From Halodesulfurarchaeum sp. HSR-GB (GTDB lineage Archaea > Halobacteriota > Halobacteria > Halobacteriales > Halobacteriaceae), in the NCBI RefSeq assembly GCF_031432215.1, contig NZ_JAVKGN010000001.1:496001-560000 (forward strand): a stretch of 64,000 nt of DNA. Direction: 5' to 3'. This document shows, in pieces, positions 8,376 to 16,593 of this stretch. Below the pieces are notes generated by a model, which was not told where the DNA came from, did no database searches, and saw nothing but the letters and a program-made list of their open reading frames with translations. Numbering within the stretch: position 1 is the first letter of the stretch; every line of letters begins with the position of its first letter. The position numbers and the translations under genes are program-made.

Positions 8376-9446
8376 ATGAGTACACAGGGCCCGCTCGAAC
8401 TCGCGACGCGGGGCTCGGATCTGGCGCTTCGACAGGCCAGTCAGGTCCAGTCCTGGCTCGCGGACCACCGGATCGAAACGGATCTTCACGAGGTCGAGAC
8501 CCGGGGCGATCGCATCGAGGACGCGTTGATCCAGGACCTGGGGAAGACTGGCGCCTTTGTCCGAGAACTCGACCGCCTGATCGTCGACGAGACCGTCGAC
8601 GGGGCCGTCCACTCCATGAAGGACGTGCCGACCGACGAGCCCGAGGAGATCACCATCGCGGCCGTGCCCGGTCGCGGGCCAATCGGCGACGTGCTGGTCA
8701 CTCCCGAGGGGGACACACTCGATGGACTGCCCACGGGCGCGACCGTCGGGACATCGAGTCTCCGGCGCGGAGCCCAGTTGCAGGCCCGCCGGCCCGATCT
8801 GGAAATCGAGCCGCTTCGGGGGAACGTCGACACCCGACTGGAGAAAGTCCTCGCACCCACGCTGCAGGCCGAACACGAGGCGCGGCTGGCGGCCGAGGAA
8901 GACGAGGACGTGAGCGCGCCGGACGAACTGTCGGTCGAGGAGTGGTTCGACTCCCTGGCCGAGATCGAGCGGGCCGCCCTGGGTCGGGAGGTCGAGGTCG
9001 AGTACGACGGGATCGTGCTCGCGAAAGCGGGGCTCTCCCGGAGTGGCCTCCTCGAGGCGGTCCCGACACACGACCTTCCCGTGGAGTCCCACGTCCCCGC
9101 CGCCGGGCAGGGTGCGCTGGCAGTCGCTGCCAAGGACGGCTCGGCCGCCGCCGAGGCCATCCACGAGGCGCTGGACCACGCGCCGGCCCGCATCGCCACG
9201 ACGGTCGAGCGGATCGTCATGCAGGAACTCGGCGCCGGCTGTGTCGCCCCGCTGGGCATCCACGCAACCCTCCAGGGCGACGTGGTCAGGACCGCGGTGC
9301 AGGTGCTCAGCCGTGACGGGAGCGAGACGATCGCCGAGACCCGGGCGCTGGAAGTGAACCGATACGCGGCGGCAGCCCGCGAGTTCGCCGCCGATCTGGC
9401 CGACCGCGGGGCCGACACCCTGATTCAGGAGGCGAAACGCGAATGA
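8376..9446 (+). CDS. hemC: Porphobilinogen deaminase (hydroxymethylbilane synthase)
   Basis: A 356-residue enzyme polymerising four porphobilinogens into hydroxymethylbilane. It shows ATRGSDLALRQ at the N-terminus, the HSMKDVP loop (about 79-85), TSSLRR (126-131) and the dipyrromethane-cofactor cysteine in ELGAGCVAP (Cys289). Compared with bacterial HemC (about 310 residues) it carries an acidic insertion of roughly 45 residues between RLEKVL and YDGIVLAKAG (about 161-206). This is probably a haloarchaeal surface loop. It overlaps hemD by four bases (ATGA), so the two are translationally coupled. Confidence 0.95.
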   Translation: MSTQGPLELATRGSDLALRQASQVQSWLADHRIETDLHEVETRGDRIEDALIQDLGKTGAFVRELDRLIVDETVDGAVHSMKDVPTDEPEEITIAAVPGRGPIGDVLVTPEGDTLDGLPTGATVGTSSLRRGAQLQARRPDLEIEPLRGNVDTRLEKVLAPTLQAEHEARLAAEEDEDVSAPDELSVEEWFDSLAEIERAALGREVEVEYDGIVLAKAGLSRSGLLEAVPTHDLPVESHVPAAGQGALAVAAKDGSAAAEAIHEALDHAPARIATTVERIVMQELGAGCVAPLGIHATLQGDVVRTAVQVLSRDGSETIAETRALEVNRYAAAAREFAADLADRGADTLIQEAKRE

Positions 9447-10168
9447 GCGAGCGACCTCGCGTGGCGGTCTTCCGCCCGGACGACGAGCGAATGGCCCAGG
9501 CGATCGAGATGCTCGAATCCCTTGCCGTAAAGCCGGTCCCGGACCCGATGCTCGAAATCCGACCGACTGGGGCCACCCCACGCACGGACGCGGCCGTCAC
9601 GATCCTCACGAGCAAGACGGGCGTCGAACTCGCCGAAGGATGGGCACCCGGCGACACACGGCTGGTCGCGATCGGACCCTCGACCGCCGAGGCCGCCGAA
9701 AACGCGGGGTTCGAGGTCGATCTGATCCCCGACGCCTACACCTCCGCCGGGCTCGTTGGGGCCCTCGCGGACTCGGTCGCCGGCGAACGCGTCGAGGTGG
9801 CCCGGAGCGACCACGGCAGTACCGTCCTCACCGACGGGCTGAACGAGGCCGGCGCCTACGTGCACGAGACCGTCCTCTACGAACTGACCACGCCCGCCGA
9901 CGCGGGCGAGTCCGTCGAACTGGCCGCCGCTGGCGAGCTGGATGCCGCGCTTTTCACCTCCTCGTTGACCCTCGAGCACTTCCTCGCCATCGCGTCCGAG
10001 CGAGGGATCGAGGCCGAGGTCCGGGCGGGACTCGCCCAGGCGACGGTGGGCGCGATCGGCTCGCCAACCGCCGAGACGGCCGCGTCAATGGATCTTTCCG
10101 TGGACGTGGTCCCGGCGGACGCCGACTTCGAGGCCCTGGCCCGGGCGGTCGTCGCCGAACTCGACTGA
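9443..10168 (+). CDS. hemD: Uroporphyrinogen-III synthase
   Basis: A 241-residue two-lobed protein that closes and inverts ring D of hydroxymethylbilane to give uroporphyrinogen III. HemD is poorly conserved in sequence; the call rests on the pattern (VAVFRPDDER start, FTSSLTLEHFL and VGAIGSPTAE, which are the family's typical substrate-cleft segments) and on its coupling to hemC. It ends the hem cluster. Uroporphyrinogen III then feeds siroheme, heme or cobalamin pathways encoded elsewhere. Confidence 0.92.
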   Translation: MSERPRVAVFRPDDERMAQAIEMLESLAVKPVPDPMLEIRPTGATPRTDAAVTILTSKTGVELAEGWAPGDTRLVAIGPSTAEAAENAGFEVDLIPDAYTSAGLVGALADSVAGERVEVARSDHGSTVLTDGLNEAGAYVHETVLYELTTPADAGESVELAAAGELDAALFTSSLTLEHFLAIASERGIEAEVRAGLAQATVGAIGSPTAETAASMDLSVDVVPADADFEALARAVVAELD

Positions 10169-10173
10169 TCACG

Positions 10174-10179
10174 TTTATC
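10174..10179 (+). promoter_or_regulatory. TATA box of the DHH/RecJ-like gene
   Basis: TTTATC sits 23-28 bases before the ATG at 10202. It marks a leaderless start there or at the adjacent ATG at 10205, and excludes the ATG at 10184 as too close. Confidence 0.5.
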
Positions 10180-10201
10180 CCGGATGCCGACCCACTTTCG
10201 G

Positions 10202-11617
10202 ATGATGGATCCGCCGGTCCCAGCACTCCACGACCGGGCCGTGGCCGCCGCCGATCGGCTGCTCGCGGCCGAGTCAGTCCGGGTGGTCTCTCACGACGAC
10301 GCCGACGGCCTGACGAGCGCGGCAATCGCTGTGACAGCCCTCGAACGGGCCGGGCTCGCGGTCGAGGTGGATATCAAACACGGGCTCGACGAGGCGGCGA
10401 TCGACGATCTGGCCGCGACTGGTGGGACCGTCCTGTTCACCGATCTGGGGAGCGGCGGACTCGATCGACTCGCCGATACGGGGTCGTTCACGCCTATCGT
10501 CGCCGACCACCACGAACCGGCAGACGGGTCGATCGAACACCACCTCAATCCCCACTGTGTCGGGCTCGACGGGGGGCGGGAACTCGCCGGAGCCGGGACA
10601 GCCTATCTCCTCGCCCGGACCGTCCTGGATCGGGCTGGCGTCGACGAGCCCGACCCACGCGAACTCGCGGCACTGGCCGTCGTGGGGGCCGTGGGCGACC
10701 GGCAGACCGTCGACGGGGAACTCGTGGGGGCAAACGCCGCGATTGCTGCCGAGGGGGAGGCTGCCGGCGTCATCGAGAGCGGGACCGACCTCGCGATCTA
10801 CGGCACGCAGACCCGGCCGCTGCCCAAACTGCTGGAGTACACCACGGACGTTCGAATCCCCGGAATCACCGGGAATCGACGGGGCGCGATTGGATTTCTG
10901 GAGGACCTGGACGTGGAGTTACGAACCGAGGCGGGCTGGCCGACCTGGGCGGATCTCGGGGCCGAAAAACGGACCCAGGTCGCGAGTGCGCTGCTCACTC
11001 GGGCCGTCGAGCGCGGGGTGCCCCCGGAGCGAATCGATGCGCTGGTGGGGACCAGTTACATCCTCTCCCGGGAGGAGCCAGGGACACAACTTCGGGACGC
11101 GAGCGAGTTCGCCACGCTCCTGAACGCGACGGCCCGCTACGAGGAAAGCGAGGTCGGGCTCGCCGTTTGCCGGGGGGATCGGGATGGCGCACTCGATCGA
11201 GCCGAAACGCTTCTCCGGAACCACCGGCGGAACATCTCCGCGGGGATCGAGTCCCTCGCCGAGACGGGCACGACCGAGACGGACCACCTCCAGTGGGTCC
11301 ACGCCGGCGAGCAGATCCGGGCGACGATCGTCGGCATCGTGGCCGGGATGGCCCTGGGCGAGGGCGACATCGACCGACACACACCCATCGTCGCGTTCGC
11401 GAACAAGCCCGACGAGGGCATCAAGGTCTCCGCCAGGGCGAACGGCCGGCTCGGCGATCGGGGGCTAAATCTCGGGACGGCCCTGCGCGAGGCCGCCGCA
11501 ACCGTCGGCGGCGAGGGTGGCGGGCACGCGATGGCTGCCGGCGCGACGATCCCCGAGGGAACAGAAGAACCGTTCGTCAGCGCCCTCGACGAGCGGATCG
11601 GCGCACAACTGAATTAG
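10202..11617 (+). CDS. DHH-family RecJ-like single-strand exonuclease/phosphoesterase
   Basis: A 471-residue protein of the archaeal RecJ-like DHH/DHHA1 family. The N-terminal DHH domain has the metal-binding segments SHDDADG, FTDLGSG and ADHHEP. The C-terminal DHHA1 part ends with the glycine-rich GGEGGGHAMAAGA nucleic-acid-binding motif. Members include the GINS-associated nuclease and related single-strand exonucleases acting in replication and repair; which of these this is cannot be said. It shares four bases with the stop of the convergent regulator gene. Confidence 0.85.
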   Translation: MMDPPVPALHDRAVAAADRLLAAESVRVVSHDDADGLTSAAIAVTALERAGLAVEVDIKHGLDEAAIDDLAATGGTVLFTDLGSGGLDRLADTGSFTPIVADHHEPADGSIEHHLNPHCVGLDGGRELAGAGTAYLLARTVLDRAGVDEPDPRELAALAVVGAVGDRQTVDGELVGANAAIAAEGEAAGVIESGTDLAIYGTQTRPLPKLLEYTTDVRIPGITGNRRGAIGFLEDLDVELRTEAGWPTWADLGAEKRTQVASALLTRAVERGVPPERIDALVGTSYILSREEPGTQLRDASEFATLLNATARYEESEVGLAVCRGDRDGALDRAETLLRNHRRNISAGIESLAETGTTETDHLQWVHAGEQIRATIVGIVAGMALGEGDIDRHTPIVAFANKPDEGIKVSARANGRLGDRGLNLGTALREAAATVGGEGGGHAMAAGATIPEGTEEPFVSALDERIGAQLN

Positions 11618-12240
11618 GCCAGAATCGAGTTCAGGAGCTTGGACTGAGCCGCGGCGAGGTGTTCGGTGAAGGTGGAGGTGGTGATGCCCAGTTCGTCGGC
11701 CACCTCTCCCGCGTTGGCGCCTTTTGGGTGATCGAAGTACCCCAGCCGATGGGCTGTCTCCAGAACCTCCCGCTGGCGATCCGTGAGTTCGCCCCGGTCG
11801 ACGAGCACGAGATCGCCCTCGCCGGCCTCCTGTGCCCGGACGATGCGGACGATTCGCACGTCGGGGAACGTGTTGCGAACGCCGATGACCACCTCTCGAA
11901 GTTCGTCCATGTCCGCGACGTAGACGGCAAAGTGAAGCGCCCCGTCGACGGTTCGCACGTCCCGAACTGGCACGTCGAAATCCTGGACGATGCCACAGGG
12001 ACAGCACTCGGCCTGCTCGCGCTGGAAGCGATAGACCGAGCGGTCGCCATAGGAGAACACCTGTGTCGCCTCCTCGATGTCGGGGTCGCCCTCGACGGCG
12101 AACTCCTCGGTGATCCGCCCCGATTCGGGGGCGACCGACCACGAGATGGACTTCGCGTCGCCAGCGTCCCCGAGATACTGTGTGATACGACAGGCATCTG
12201 GGCTCTCGAAGGCCAGCTCGGCCCGAATGCCAGTCGGCAT
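11614..12240 (-). CDS. NarO/DmsR-like (bacterio-opsin activator) regulator, one cysteine short
   Basis: A 208-residue HTH-10 (bacterio-opsin activator type) transcription factor. The C-terminal helix-turn-helix covers about residues 150-205 (LTDRQREVLETAH...GEVADELGITTSTFTEHLAAA). The N-terminal sensor half holds Cys17, 79, 80 and 82. The redox regulator NarO of Haloferax has a CxnCxCx7C motif; here C80-x-C82 is present but the last position is Val90. It is a paralogue of the divergent gene at 12562 and shares its C-terminus almost residue for residue. It probably controls genes for anaerobic respiration or a stress response; targets are unknown. Confidence 0.82.
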   Translation of the reverse strand: MPTGIRAELAFESPDACRITQYLGDAGDAKSISWSVAPESGRITEEFAVEGDPDIEEATQVFSYGDRSVYRFQREQAECCPCGIVQDFDVPVRDVRTVDGALHFAVYVADMDELREVVIGVRNTFPDVRIVRIVRAQEAGEGDLVLVDRGELTDRQREVLETAHRLGYFDHPKGANAGEVADELGITTSTFTEHLAAAQSKLLNSILA

Positions 12241-12265
12241 GACCGTACAGAACGGAGTAGGCAGG

Positions 12266-12270
12266 TAAAC
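12266..12270 (-). promoter_or_regulatory. TATA-like box of the minus-strand NarO-like gene
   Basis: On the minus strand, TTTAC lies 26-30 bases before the ATG at 12240, a fitting distance for a leaderless start. Confidence 0.4.
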
Positions 12271-12440
12271 CGTTCCGGCCCCAGCAAGCCTGGCCCCGTT
12301 CTCGCCCGAGAATTCCCCTATATGAGGGGGCAGTCAAAATACGCACGGCCTCGTATTTCATACCCCACATCGGCCGAAAACACCCTCTTCCCAGGTTTTT
12401 CACCGTTTTCAAAGGATGGGAAGCGCAACGTGTTTTAGGG

Positions 12441-12454
12441 TTACGGGCCCGTAA
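12441..12454. promoter_or_regulatory. 14-bp perfect palindrome, candidate operator between divergent regulators
   Basis: TTACGGGCCCGTAA is a perfect palindrome just downstream of a TATA-like GTGTTTTAG. It sits ten bases before the ATG of a short leader frame at 12464. Its place over the expected transcription start suggests autoregulation by one or both flanking regulators. This is inference. Confidence 0.45.
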
Positions 12455-12463
12455 GTACCTCAC

Positions 12464-12565
12464 ATGTACGCGAAGGGCGATCGACAGGGCACGACCGTCA
12501 CGCGACGGTCGCGAACGAACGCGTGGGGCGGGCACCGCCGCCGAAACGGTGCGGGGCCGTCATGA
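12464..12565 (+). CDS. Candidate 33-residue leader peptide before the NarO-like gene
   Basis: An ATG at 12464 opens a 33-codon Arg-rich frame (MYAKGDRQGTTVTRRSRT...). It ends in an ATGA overlap with the regulator's own ATG at 12562. A TATA-like GTGTTTTAGG sits about 26-34 bases before it, so the leaderless transcript would begin at this frame. Coupling by ATGA suggests translation of the peptide controls the regulator. It is too short to judge by composition, and could instead be an untranslated leader. Confidence 0.35.
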   Translation: MYAKGDRQGTTVTRRSRTNAWGGHRRRNGAGPS

Positions 12566-13251
12566 GCGCCCTCGCGGAGCAGCCAAGCGAGTCCGGCGAG
12601 TCGGGCGGCATCCGAGCGGAGATCCAGCTCGCCGATCTGCGGAGCTGTCCAGTCGCACAGGTTTCAAAGCAGGGCGTGGAGTGTTTCAACGTCTCCAAAC
12701 GAGTCGACCCGGAGACCGGGCGAGTGACCGAGGAGTTCGCGACGGACGCCGATCTGGACGGGGAATCGGGCCTGGATCCCGTCTTCTCGTATGGAAACCA
12801 ATCGGTCTACCGCTTCCAGCGGACCTTCGGTCACGACTGTGCCTGCGAACTCGTCGAGGAGTATGACTGCCCGATCGTCGACGTTCAGGCCCAGGACGGC
12901 GATCTGACGATGGTGTTTCACGCGCCATCGATGGACGAGCTCCGGGGAGCCGTGACGGCCTTGCGGGAGTCGTTCCCCGACGTGGACGTCAAACGACTGG
13001 TCAGCTCCCGCGACGAGGACGGCAGTGAGGACCTGGTCTTCGTTGACCGCGGCGTGCTCACCGACCGCCAGCGGGAAGTCCTCGAAACGGCCCACGAGCT
13101 CGGTTACTTCCAGCATCCCAAGGGCGCCAACGCGGGTGAAGTCGCCGACGAACTGGACATCACCACCTCCACCTTCACCGAACACCTCGCCGCAGCCCAG
13201 TCCAAGCTCCTCGACGCGATCCTCGAAGAACCCGAGCCAGTCGGGACCTGA
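12562..13251 (+). CDS. NarO-like redox transcription regulator (bacterio-opsin activator HTH)
   Basis: A 229-residue HTH-10 regulator. The N-terminal half carries Cys29, 41, 93, 95 and 103. The last three fit CxCx7C exactly (DCACELVEEYDC), matching the CxnCxCx7C motif known from NarO, the regulator of denitrification genes in Haloferax, where it is thought to sense redox or oxygen. The C-terminal helix-turn-helix (about 165-218) is nearly identical to that of the divergent paralogue. The start MSALAEQ is chosen because the preceding sequence is a separate short frame joined by ATGA. Targets may include nitrate, DMSO or similar reductases elsewhere. Confidence 0.82.
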   Translation: MSALAEQPSESGESGGIRAEIQLADLRSCPVAQVSKQGVECFNVSKRVDPETGRVTEEFATDADLDGESGLDPVFSYGNQSVYRFQRTFGHDCACELVEEYDCPIVDVQAQDGDLTMVFHAPSMDELRGAVTALRESFPDVDVKRLVSSRDEDGSEDLVFVDRGVLTDRQREVLETAHELGYFQHPKGANAGEVADELDITTSTFTEHLAAAQSKLLDAILEEPEPVGT

Positions 13252-13277
13252 CCACCCGTCGATCGCCACAGTTCACG

Positions 13278-13282
13278 TTTTT
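13278..13282 (+). terminator. T-tract after the NarO-like gene
   Basis: A five-T run follows 27 bases after the stop codon, as is common for archaeal termination. No hairpin precedes it. Confidence 0.35.
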
Positions 13283-13870
13283 CGACTTCGAGAGTTTCTG
13301 TTCGATTTTACCGAAGCAGGCCTGAAACCGCCAGTAAGGACCATTCTCGGCGTTTTGGGCCTATTCTGTCGGCCAAAATGGGTCAGATCAGTTTCGATTT
13401 TTTATATAGCAGTATTTGGTTTATAGACGGGTTTTGGGTCGCCAGATCACACAAACCCAATGGGCACTACCACGGACCAATCTAGCAAGCATCCGCCTCA
13501 GTCTAGCCACCCAGCGTGCAAGCTGTCGTGAGACGCGGTCGAGATCTGACCACCCCAATTACCCAACCAACCCCACAGCAACCACCAGGGCCAAAAATCT
13601 GCCTGATAAACCACATCCCGATATACGAAATCAGCGACCGGACGACCACGAGCCAGGGACCCGACTCGAAGCCACAGCAGCACCTGTCCGAAGCGAACTG
13701 GGGGAAATTTCGCCAACTGGATCGGTTGGGGAAATTCCACCAACTACCAGAGTTCTGTCTTCAATAATGCAACAGAACCCCTCAATAAACTGTATTTCGC
13801 TATATTAAATTCAGTACCACGGGACGCCCAATAGCAACATTTTCCATAACGTGAAACCGAATCGAAACTG
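13283..13870. other. A/T-rich intergenic region without a convincing gene
   Basis: About 590 bases of clearly lower GC than the surroundings. It holds TATA-like runs on the plus strand (TTTTTTATATAG near 13400 and GTTTATAG near 13419) but no frame downstream with haloarchaeal protein character. The longest frames read as Thr/Pro/Gln-rich or Trp-rich sequence and were rejected. A short direct repeat lies at 13701-13745. The region could hold a small RNA, divergent control sites for the IclR gene, or a decayed gene. Confidence 0.5.
13701..13745. repeat. Two 18-bp direct repeats, 27-base period
   Basis: GGGGAAATTTCGCCAACT at 13701-13718 and GGGGAAATTCCACCAACT at 13728-13745 differ at two positions. 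They lie about 130 bases upstream of the IclR gene on one side of the DNA helix, as tandem operator sites often do. Confidence 0.5.
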
Positions 13871-14653
13871 ATGAACGAGCATCGGGGACGGACCCACGAG
13901 ACCACGGACACCTCACTTCGCGTGCTCGATGCCGTCGCGGACCTCGAAGGGGCCACGGTGAGCGAGATCGCCGACGAACTGGACATGGCAGTCAGTACGG
14001 CCCACAAACACCTCCAGACCCTCTTGGGAAACGGCCTGATCGTCAAGCACGACGACGAGTACCAGCTCGGGCTCAAACTCTACCACCTCGGGTCGAAAGC
14101 CAAACGCCGGGAGCCACAGTTCATGCTCGCCCGCGAGAAGACCTACGAGCTCGCGGAGCGGACCCGCGAGGTCGTGAACTTCTCGGTCCTGGAGAACGGC
14201 CGCGCGATCACCCTCTTCGACAGTCTCGATACCGGGACCCTCGAAGGATTCCAGCGCGGACAGTACTTCTACCTCCACAGCACGGCCGCGGGCAAGGCGA
14301 TGCTCGCCGAGATGGACGAGTCCCAGATCGATACGATCGTCGACCAGTGGGGACTCCCGAAGTTCACGGAGTACACGATCACGGACCGCGAGACACTCTG
14401 TGAGGAGCTCGAACAGGTCCGCAAGCGCGGGTACGCGGTCAACAAACAGGAGTCCTGGGAGAACCTCAAGGCAGTCGCGGTCCCCGTCACGGCCTCGGAT
14501 GGGGAAGTCCTGGGCGCGATGGACGTCTCCGGTTCGCCCCACCGGATCTCCTACGAGCGCTCGATCGCTCGAACCCTCGCCAAGAGCGTCGACGAACTCG
14601 AACGAGCCCTGGAGTCCCATACTGTTCTCGAGTCCCACTGGAACGACCGGTAA
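13871..14653 (+). CDS. IclR-family transcriptional regulator
   Basis: A 260-residue IclR protein. The N-terminal winged helix (about 15-75; ATVSEIADELDMAVSTAHKHLQTL) binds DNA. The C-terminal IclR effector domain (about 85-255) shows the family's STAAGKAMLA segment and AVAVPVTASDGEVLGAMDVSG. It is followed after 129 bases by a BCCT transporter on the same strand, so it probably controls uptake or use of a quaternary amine such as betaine, choline or carnitine. The effector is not known. An imperfect TATA (CCATAACG) lies about 25 bases upstream. Confidence 0.92.
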   Translation: MNEHRGRTHETTDTSLRVLDAVADLEGATVSEIADELDMAVSTAHKHLQTLLGNGLIVKHDDEYQLGLKLYHLGSKAKRREPQFMLAREKTYELAERTREVVNFSVLENGRAITLFDSLDTGTLEGFQRGQYFYLHSTAAGKAMLAEMDESQIDTIVDQWGLPKFTEYTITDRETLCEELEQVRKRGYAVNKQESWENLKAVAVPVTASDGEVLGAMDVSGSPHRISYERSIARTLAKSVDELERALESHTVLESHWNDR

Positions 14654-14713
14654 CGAAAGCGGCGAATCGTGGGACTTTTCCTCGCGTATTCGAGAGTTCG
14701 TTCTGTCGGCTTG

Positions 14714-14769
14714 ACACTGGTGAGTGTGGGGAGAGCTCCCAATGTTTCAAAAAACAACCAGATTGTTGT
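14714..14769. promoter_or_regulatory. Inverted repeats before the BCCT gene, candidate IclR operator
   Basis: Two small inverted repeats precede the transporter ATG: ACACT-GGTG-AGTGT (14714-14727) and ACAAC-CAGATT-GTTGT (14754-14769). IclR proteins bind palindromes of about this size, and the second overlaps the likely transcription start region. Confidence 0.35.
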
Positions 14770-14782
14770 CATAACTCAAACC

Positions 14783-16516
14783 ATGGACAGTGACGATCAG
14801 GGCGAACGGGACGCAGAATGGTGGTCGAAACGACAGGAGGAGCTCCTGTATGCGGATTCGGACAGGGAGCCAGGCGAGGGGAACCTCACGGGGTTCGGGA
14901 TCGACGCCCACCCGGTCGTGTTCCCGATCTCGCTGGCGATGATCGCGCTCTTTCTGGTGGGCACGATTCTCTTGGGCGATACGGCCGCGACGGCCTACGA
15001 GACGATCAATTCGGTGATCAACGCGAACCTGGGGTGGCTGTACATCTTCTCGGCCAACGTCTTTTTGCTGACGTTGGTGTACTTCGCGGCGAGTCGCTAC
15101 GGCGACATCCGCATCGGGGGCCTCGGAGCACGGCCTGACTACACGACCTTCGAGTGGATGGCGATGCTCTTCAGCGCCGGGATGGGTATCGGCCTGATGT
15201 TCTGGAGCGTCGCCGAACCGATGAACCACCTCGCGACCGGTGGCGGGACGATGTTCCCGTTCACGCCGAACACTGCCGAGGCCGGGCGTGCAGCCCTCGG
15301 AATCACCTTCTTCCACTGGGGCATTCACCCGTGGGGAATCTTCGGGCTGGTGGCGCTGGGGCTTTCCTTCTTCGCCTTCAACCGCGGGCTTCCGCTCACT
15401 TTCCGCTCGATGTTCTACCCGCTCTTTGGCGATCGCGTCTTCGACTGGCCGGGCCACATCGTCGACCTGGTGACCGTCTTCGCCACGATCTTCGGGCTGG
15501 CGACCTCGCTCGGACTCGGAGCCTCACAGATCAACGTGGGGCTCTCGGTCGTCCTCGAACGGCTGGTCGGAACCGGGGTCCCGTTCGGGGCCGGGACCCA
15601 ACTGCTCATCATCGCGGCGATCACCGCGATCACGGGCATCTCGGTGGGCCTGGGCATCGACAAGGGCCTGAAGCGGCTGAGCACGATCAACGTCTACCTG
15701 ATGGTCCTGCTCATGCTCTTTGTCCTCGCGGTTGGCCCGACGCGCTATCTGCTGGAGGGTATCATCCGCGAAGTGGGCTTTTACATCCAGAATCTGCCCC
15801 ACATGTCCCTGTTCACGGAGACCTTCATGGGGCCGCTAACCGACCAGGCCGGCAAGGAGGCCGGCTGGCAGGATAGCTGGACGATCTTCTACTGGGGCTG
15901 GTGGATCGCGTGGTCGCCCTTCGTCGGGCTGTTCATCGCCCGCATCTCCCGGGGTCGGTCGATCCGACAGATGATCCTCGGGGTCTTGCTGCTGCCGACC
16001 GGCTTCTCGATGGCGTTCCTGGGCTCGTTCGGCGGGCTGGCAGTCTTCACCGAACTCGAACTCGGCGGGACGATCCAGCAGACGGTCGTCGAGCAGGGGT
16101 CGGCCTACGCCATGTTCGAGTTGCTGGGGGCCTATCCGCTCTCGACGATCACCTCAGCCGCCGCGGTGGGCCTCGTGGTCACCTTCTTCGTGACTTCCGC
16201 CGACTCGGGCTCGCAGGTCATCGCGCTGGTGACTGCCGGCGGGAAGCTCAACGTGTCCCAGCGCCAGCGTATGCTCTGGGCGATCGTCGTGGGCATCGTC
16301 GCCGCGGCCCTGCTGGTCGGTGGCGGCCTCAACGCCCTCCAGACGGCGGCGATCACCACGGGGCTGCCCTTTGCCGGCGTCATCCTCATCCTGATCTACA
16401 CGCTCTACCAGGGACTTCAGGAGGAGTACGAGACGCTCCAGGAGATCGAAACCCCGCCCGGCGCGGCCGGTGGGTCCAGTCCCAGTTCACCGGTGCCACA
16501 GACTGACGACGACTGA
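14783..16516 (+). CDS. BCCT-family betaine/carnitine/choline transporter
   Basis: A 577-residue membrane transporter with about 12 hydrophobic helices. It carries the BCCT signatures: AGMGIGLMFWSVAEP in helix 3, FFHWGIHPWGIF, and the conserved tryptophan-rich segment FYWGWWIAWSPFVGLFIARISRG. These transporters import quaternary ammonium solutes using sodium or proton gradients; in a halophile this serves osmoprotection. The start MDSDDQG gives the normal cytoplasmic N-tail; upstream in-frame ATG at 14669 would extend into the promoter. The adjacent IclR regulator is the likely controller. Confidence 0.93.
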   Translation: MDSDDQGERDAEWWSKRQEELLYADSDREPGEGNLTGFGIDAHPVVFPISLAMIALFLVGTILLGDTAATAYETINSVINANLGWLYIFSANVFLLTLVYFAASRYGDIRIGGLGARPDYTTFEWMAMLFSAGMGIGLMFWSVAEPMNHLATGGGTMFPFTPNTAEAGRAALGITFFHWGIHPWGIFGLVALGLSFFAFNRGLPLTFRSMFYPLFGDRVFDWPGHIVDLVTVFATIFGLATSLGLGASQINVGLSVVLERLVGTGVPFGAGTQLLIIAAITAITGISVGLGIDKGLKRLSTINVYLMVLLMLFVLAVGPTRYLLEGIIREVGFYIQNLPHMSLFTETFMGPLTDQAGKEAGWQDSWTIFYWGWWIAWSPFVGLFIARISRGRSIRQMILGVLLLPTGFSMAFLGSFGGLAVFTELELGGTIQQTVVEQGSAYAMFELLGAYPLSTITSAAAVGLVVTFFVTSADSGSQVIALVTAGGKLNVSQRQRMLWAIVVGIVAAALLVGGGLNALQTAAITTGLPFAGVILILIYTLYQGLQEEYETLQEIETPPGAAGGSSPSSPVPQTDDD

Positions 16517-16593
16517 ACACCCAACTTTTACTGCGCTCGGTCCCTCCGCGACCTCGCTTGCAAAAGCTGGACCAAAACGTCCGCTTTCGGCAC

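Noticed and set aside
6999-9581. An 860-codon minus-strand frame opposite hemL and hemC
   Set aside because: Same reason: an antisense shadow of GC-rich codons.
9640-12438. A 930-codon plus-strand open frame across hemD, the DHH gene and the minus-strand regulator
   Set aside because: It is Arg/Gly/Pro-rich sequence lying over three well-supported genes in other frames; high GC leaves few stops. No domain is recognisable.
13460-13531. A 23-codon frame (MGTTTDQSSK...) after TATA-like runs
   Set aside because: It is about 40-60 bases from the TATA-like sites, too far for a leaderless gene, and too short to support.
13416-13808. A 130-codon plus-strand frame in the A/T-rich gap
   Set aside because: Thr/Pro/Arg-rich, not acidic, no domain, and it covers repeat and TATA-like sequence; not a plausible haloarchaeal protein.
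16517-16593. Possible small gene between the BCCT transporter and polC
   Set aside because: The 77-base gap holds only a short CTTTTA tract and no frame with a start.
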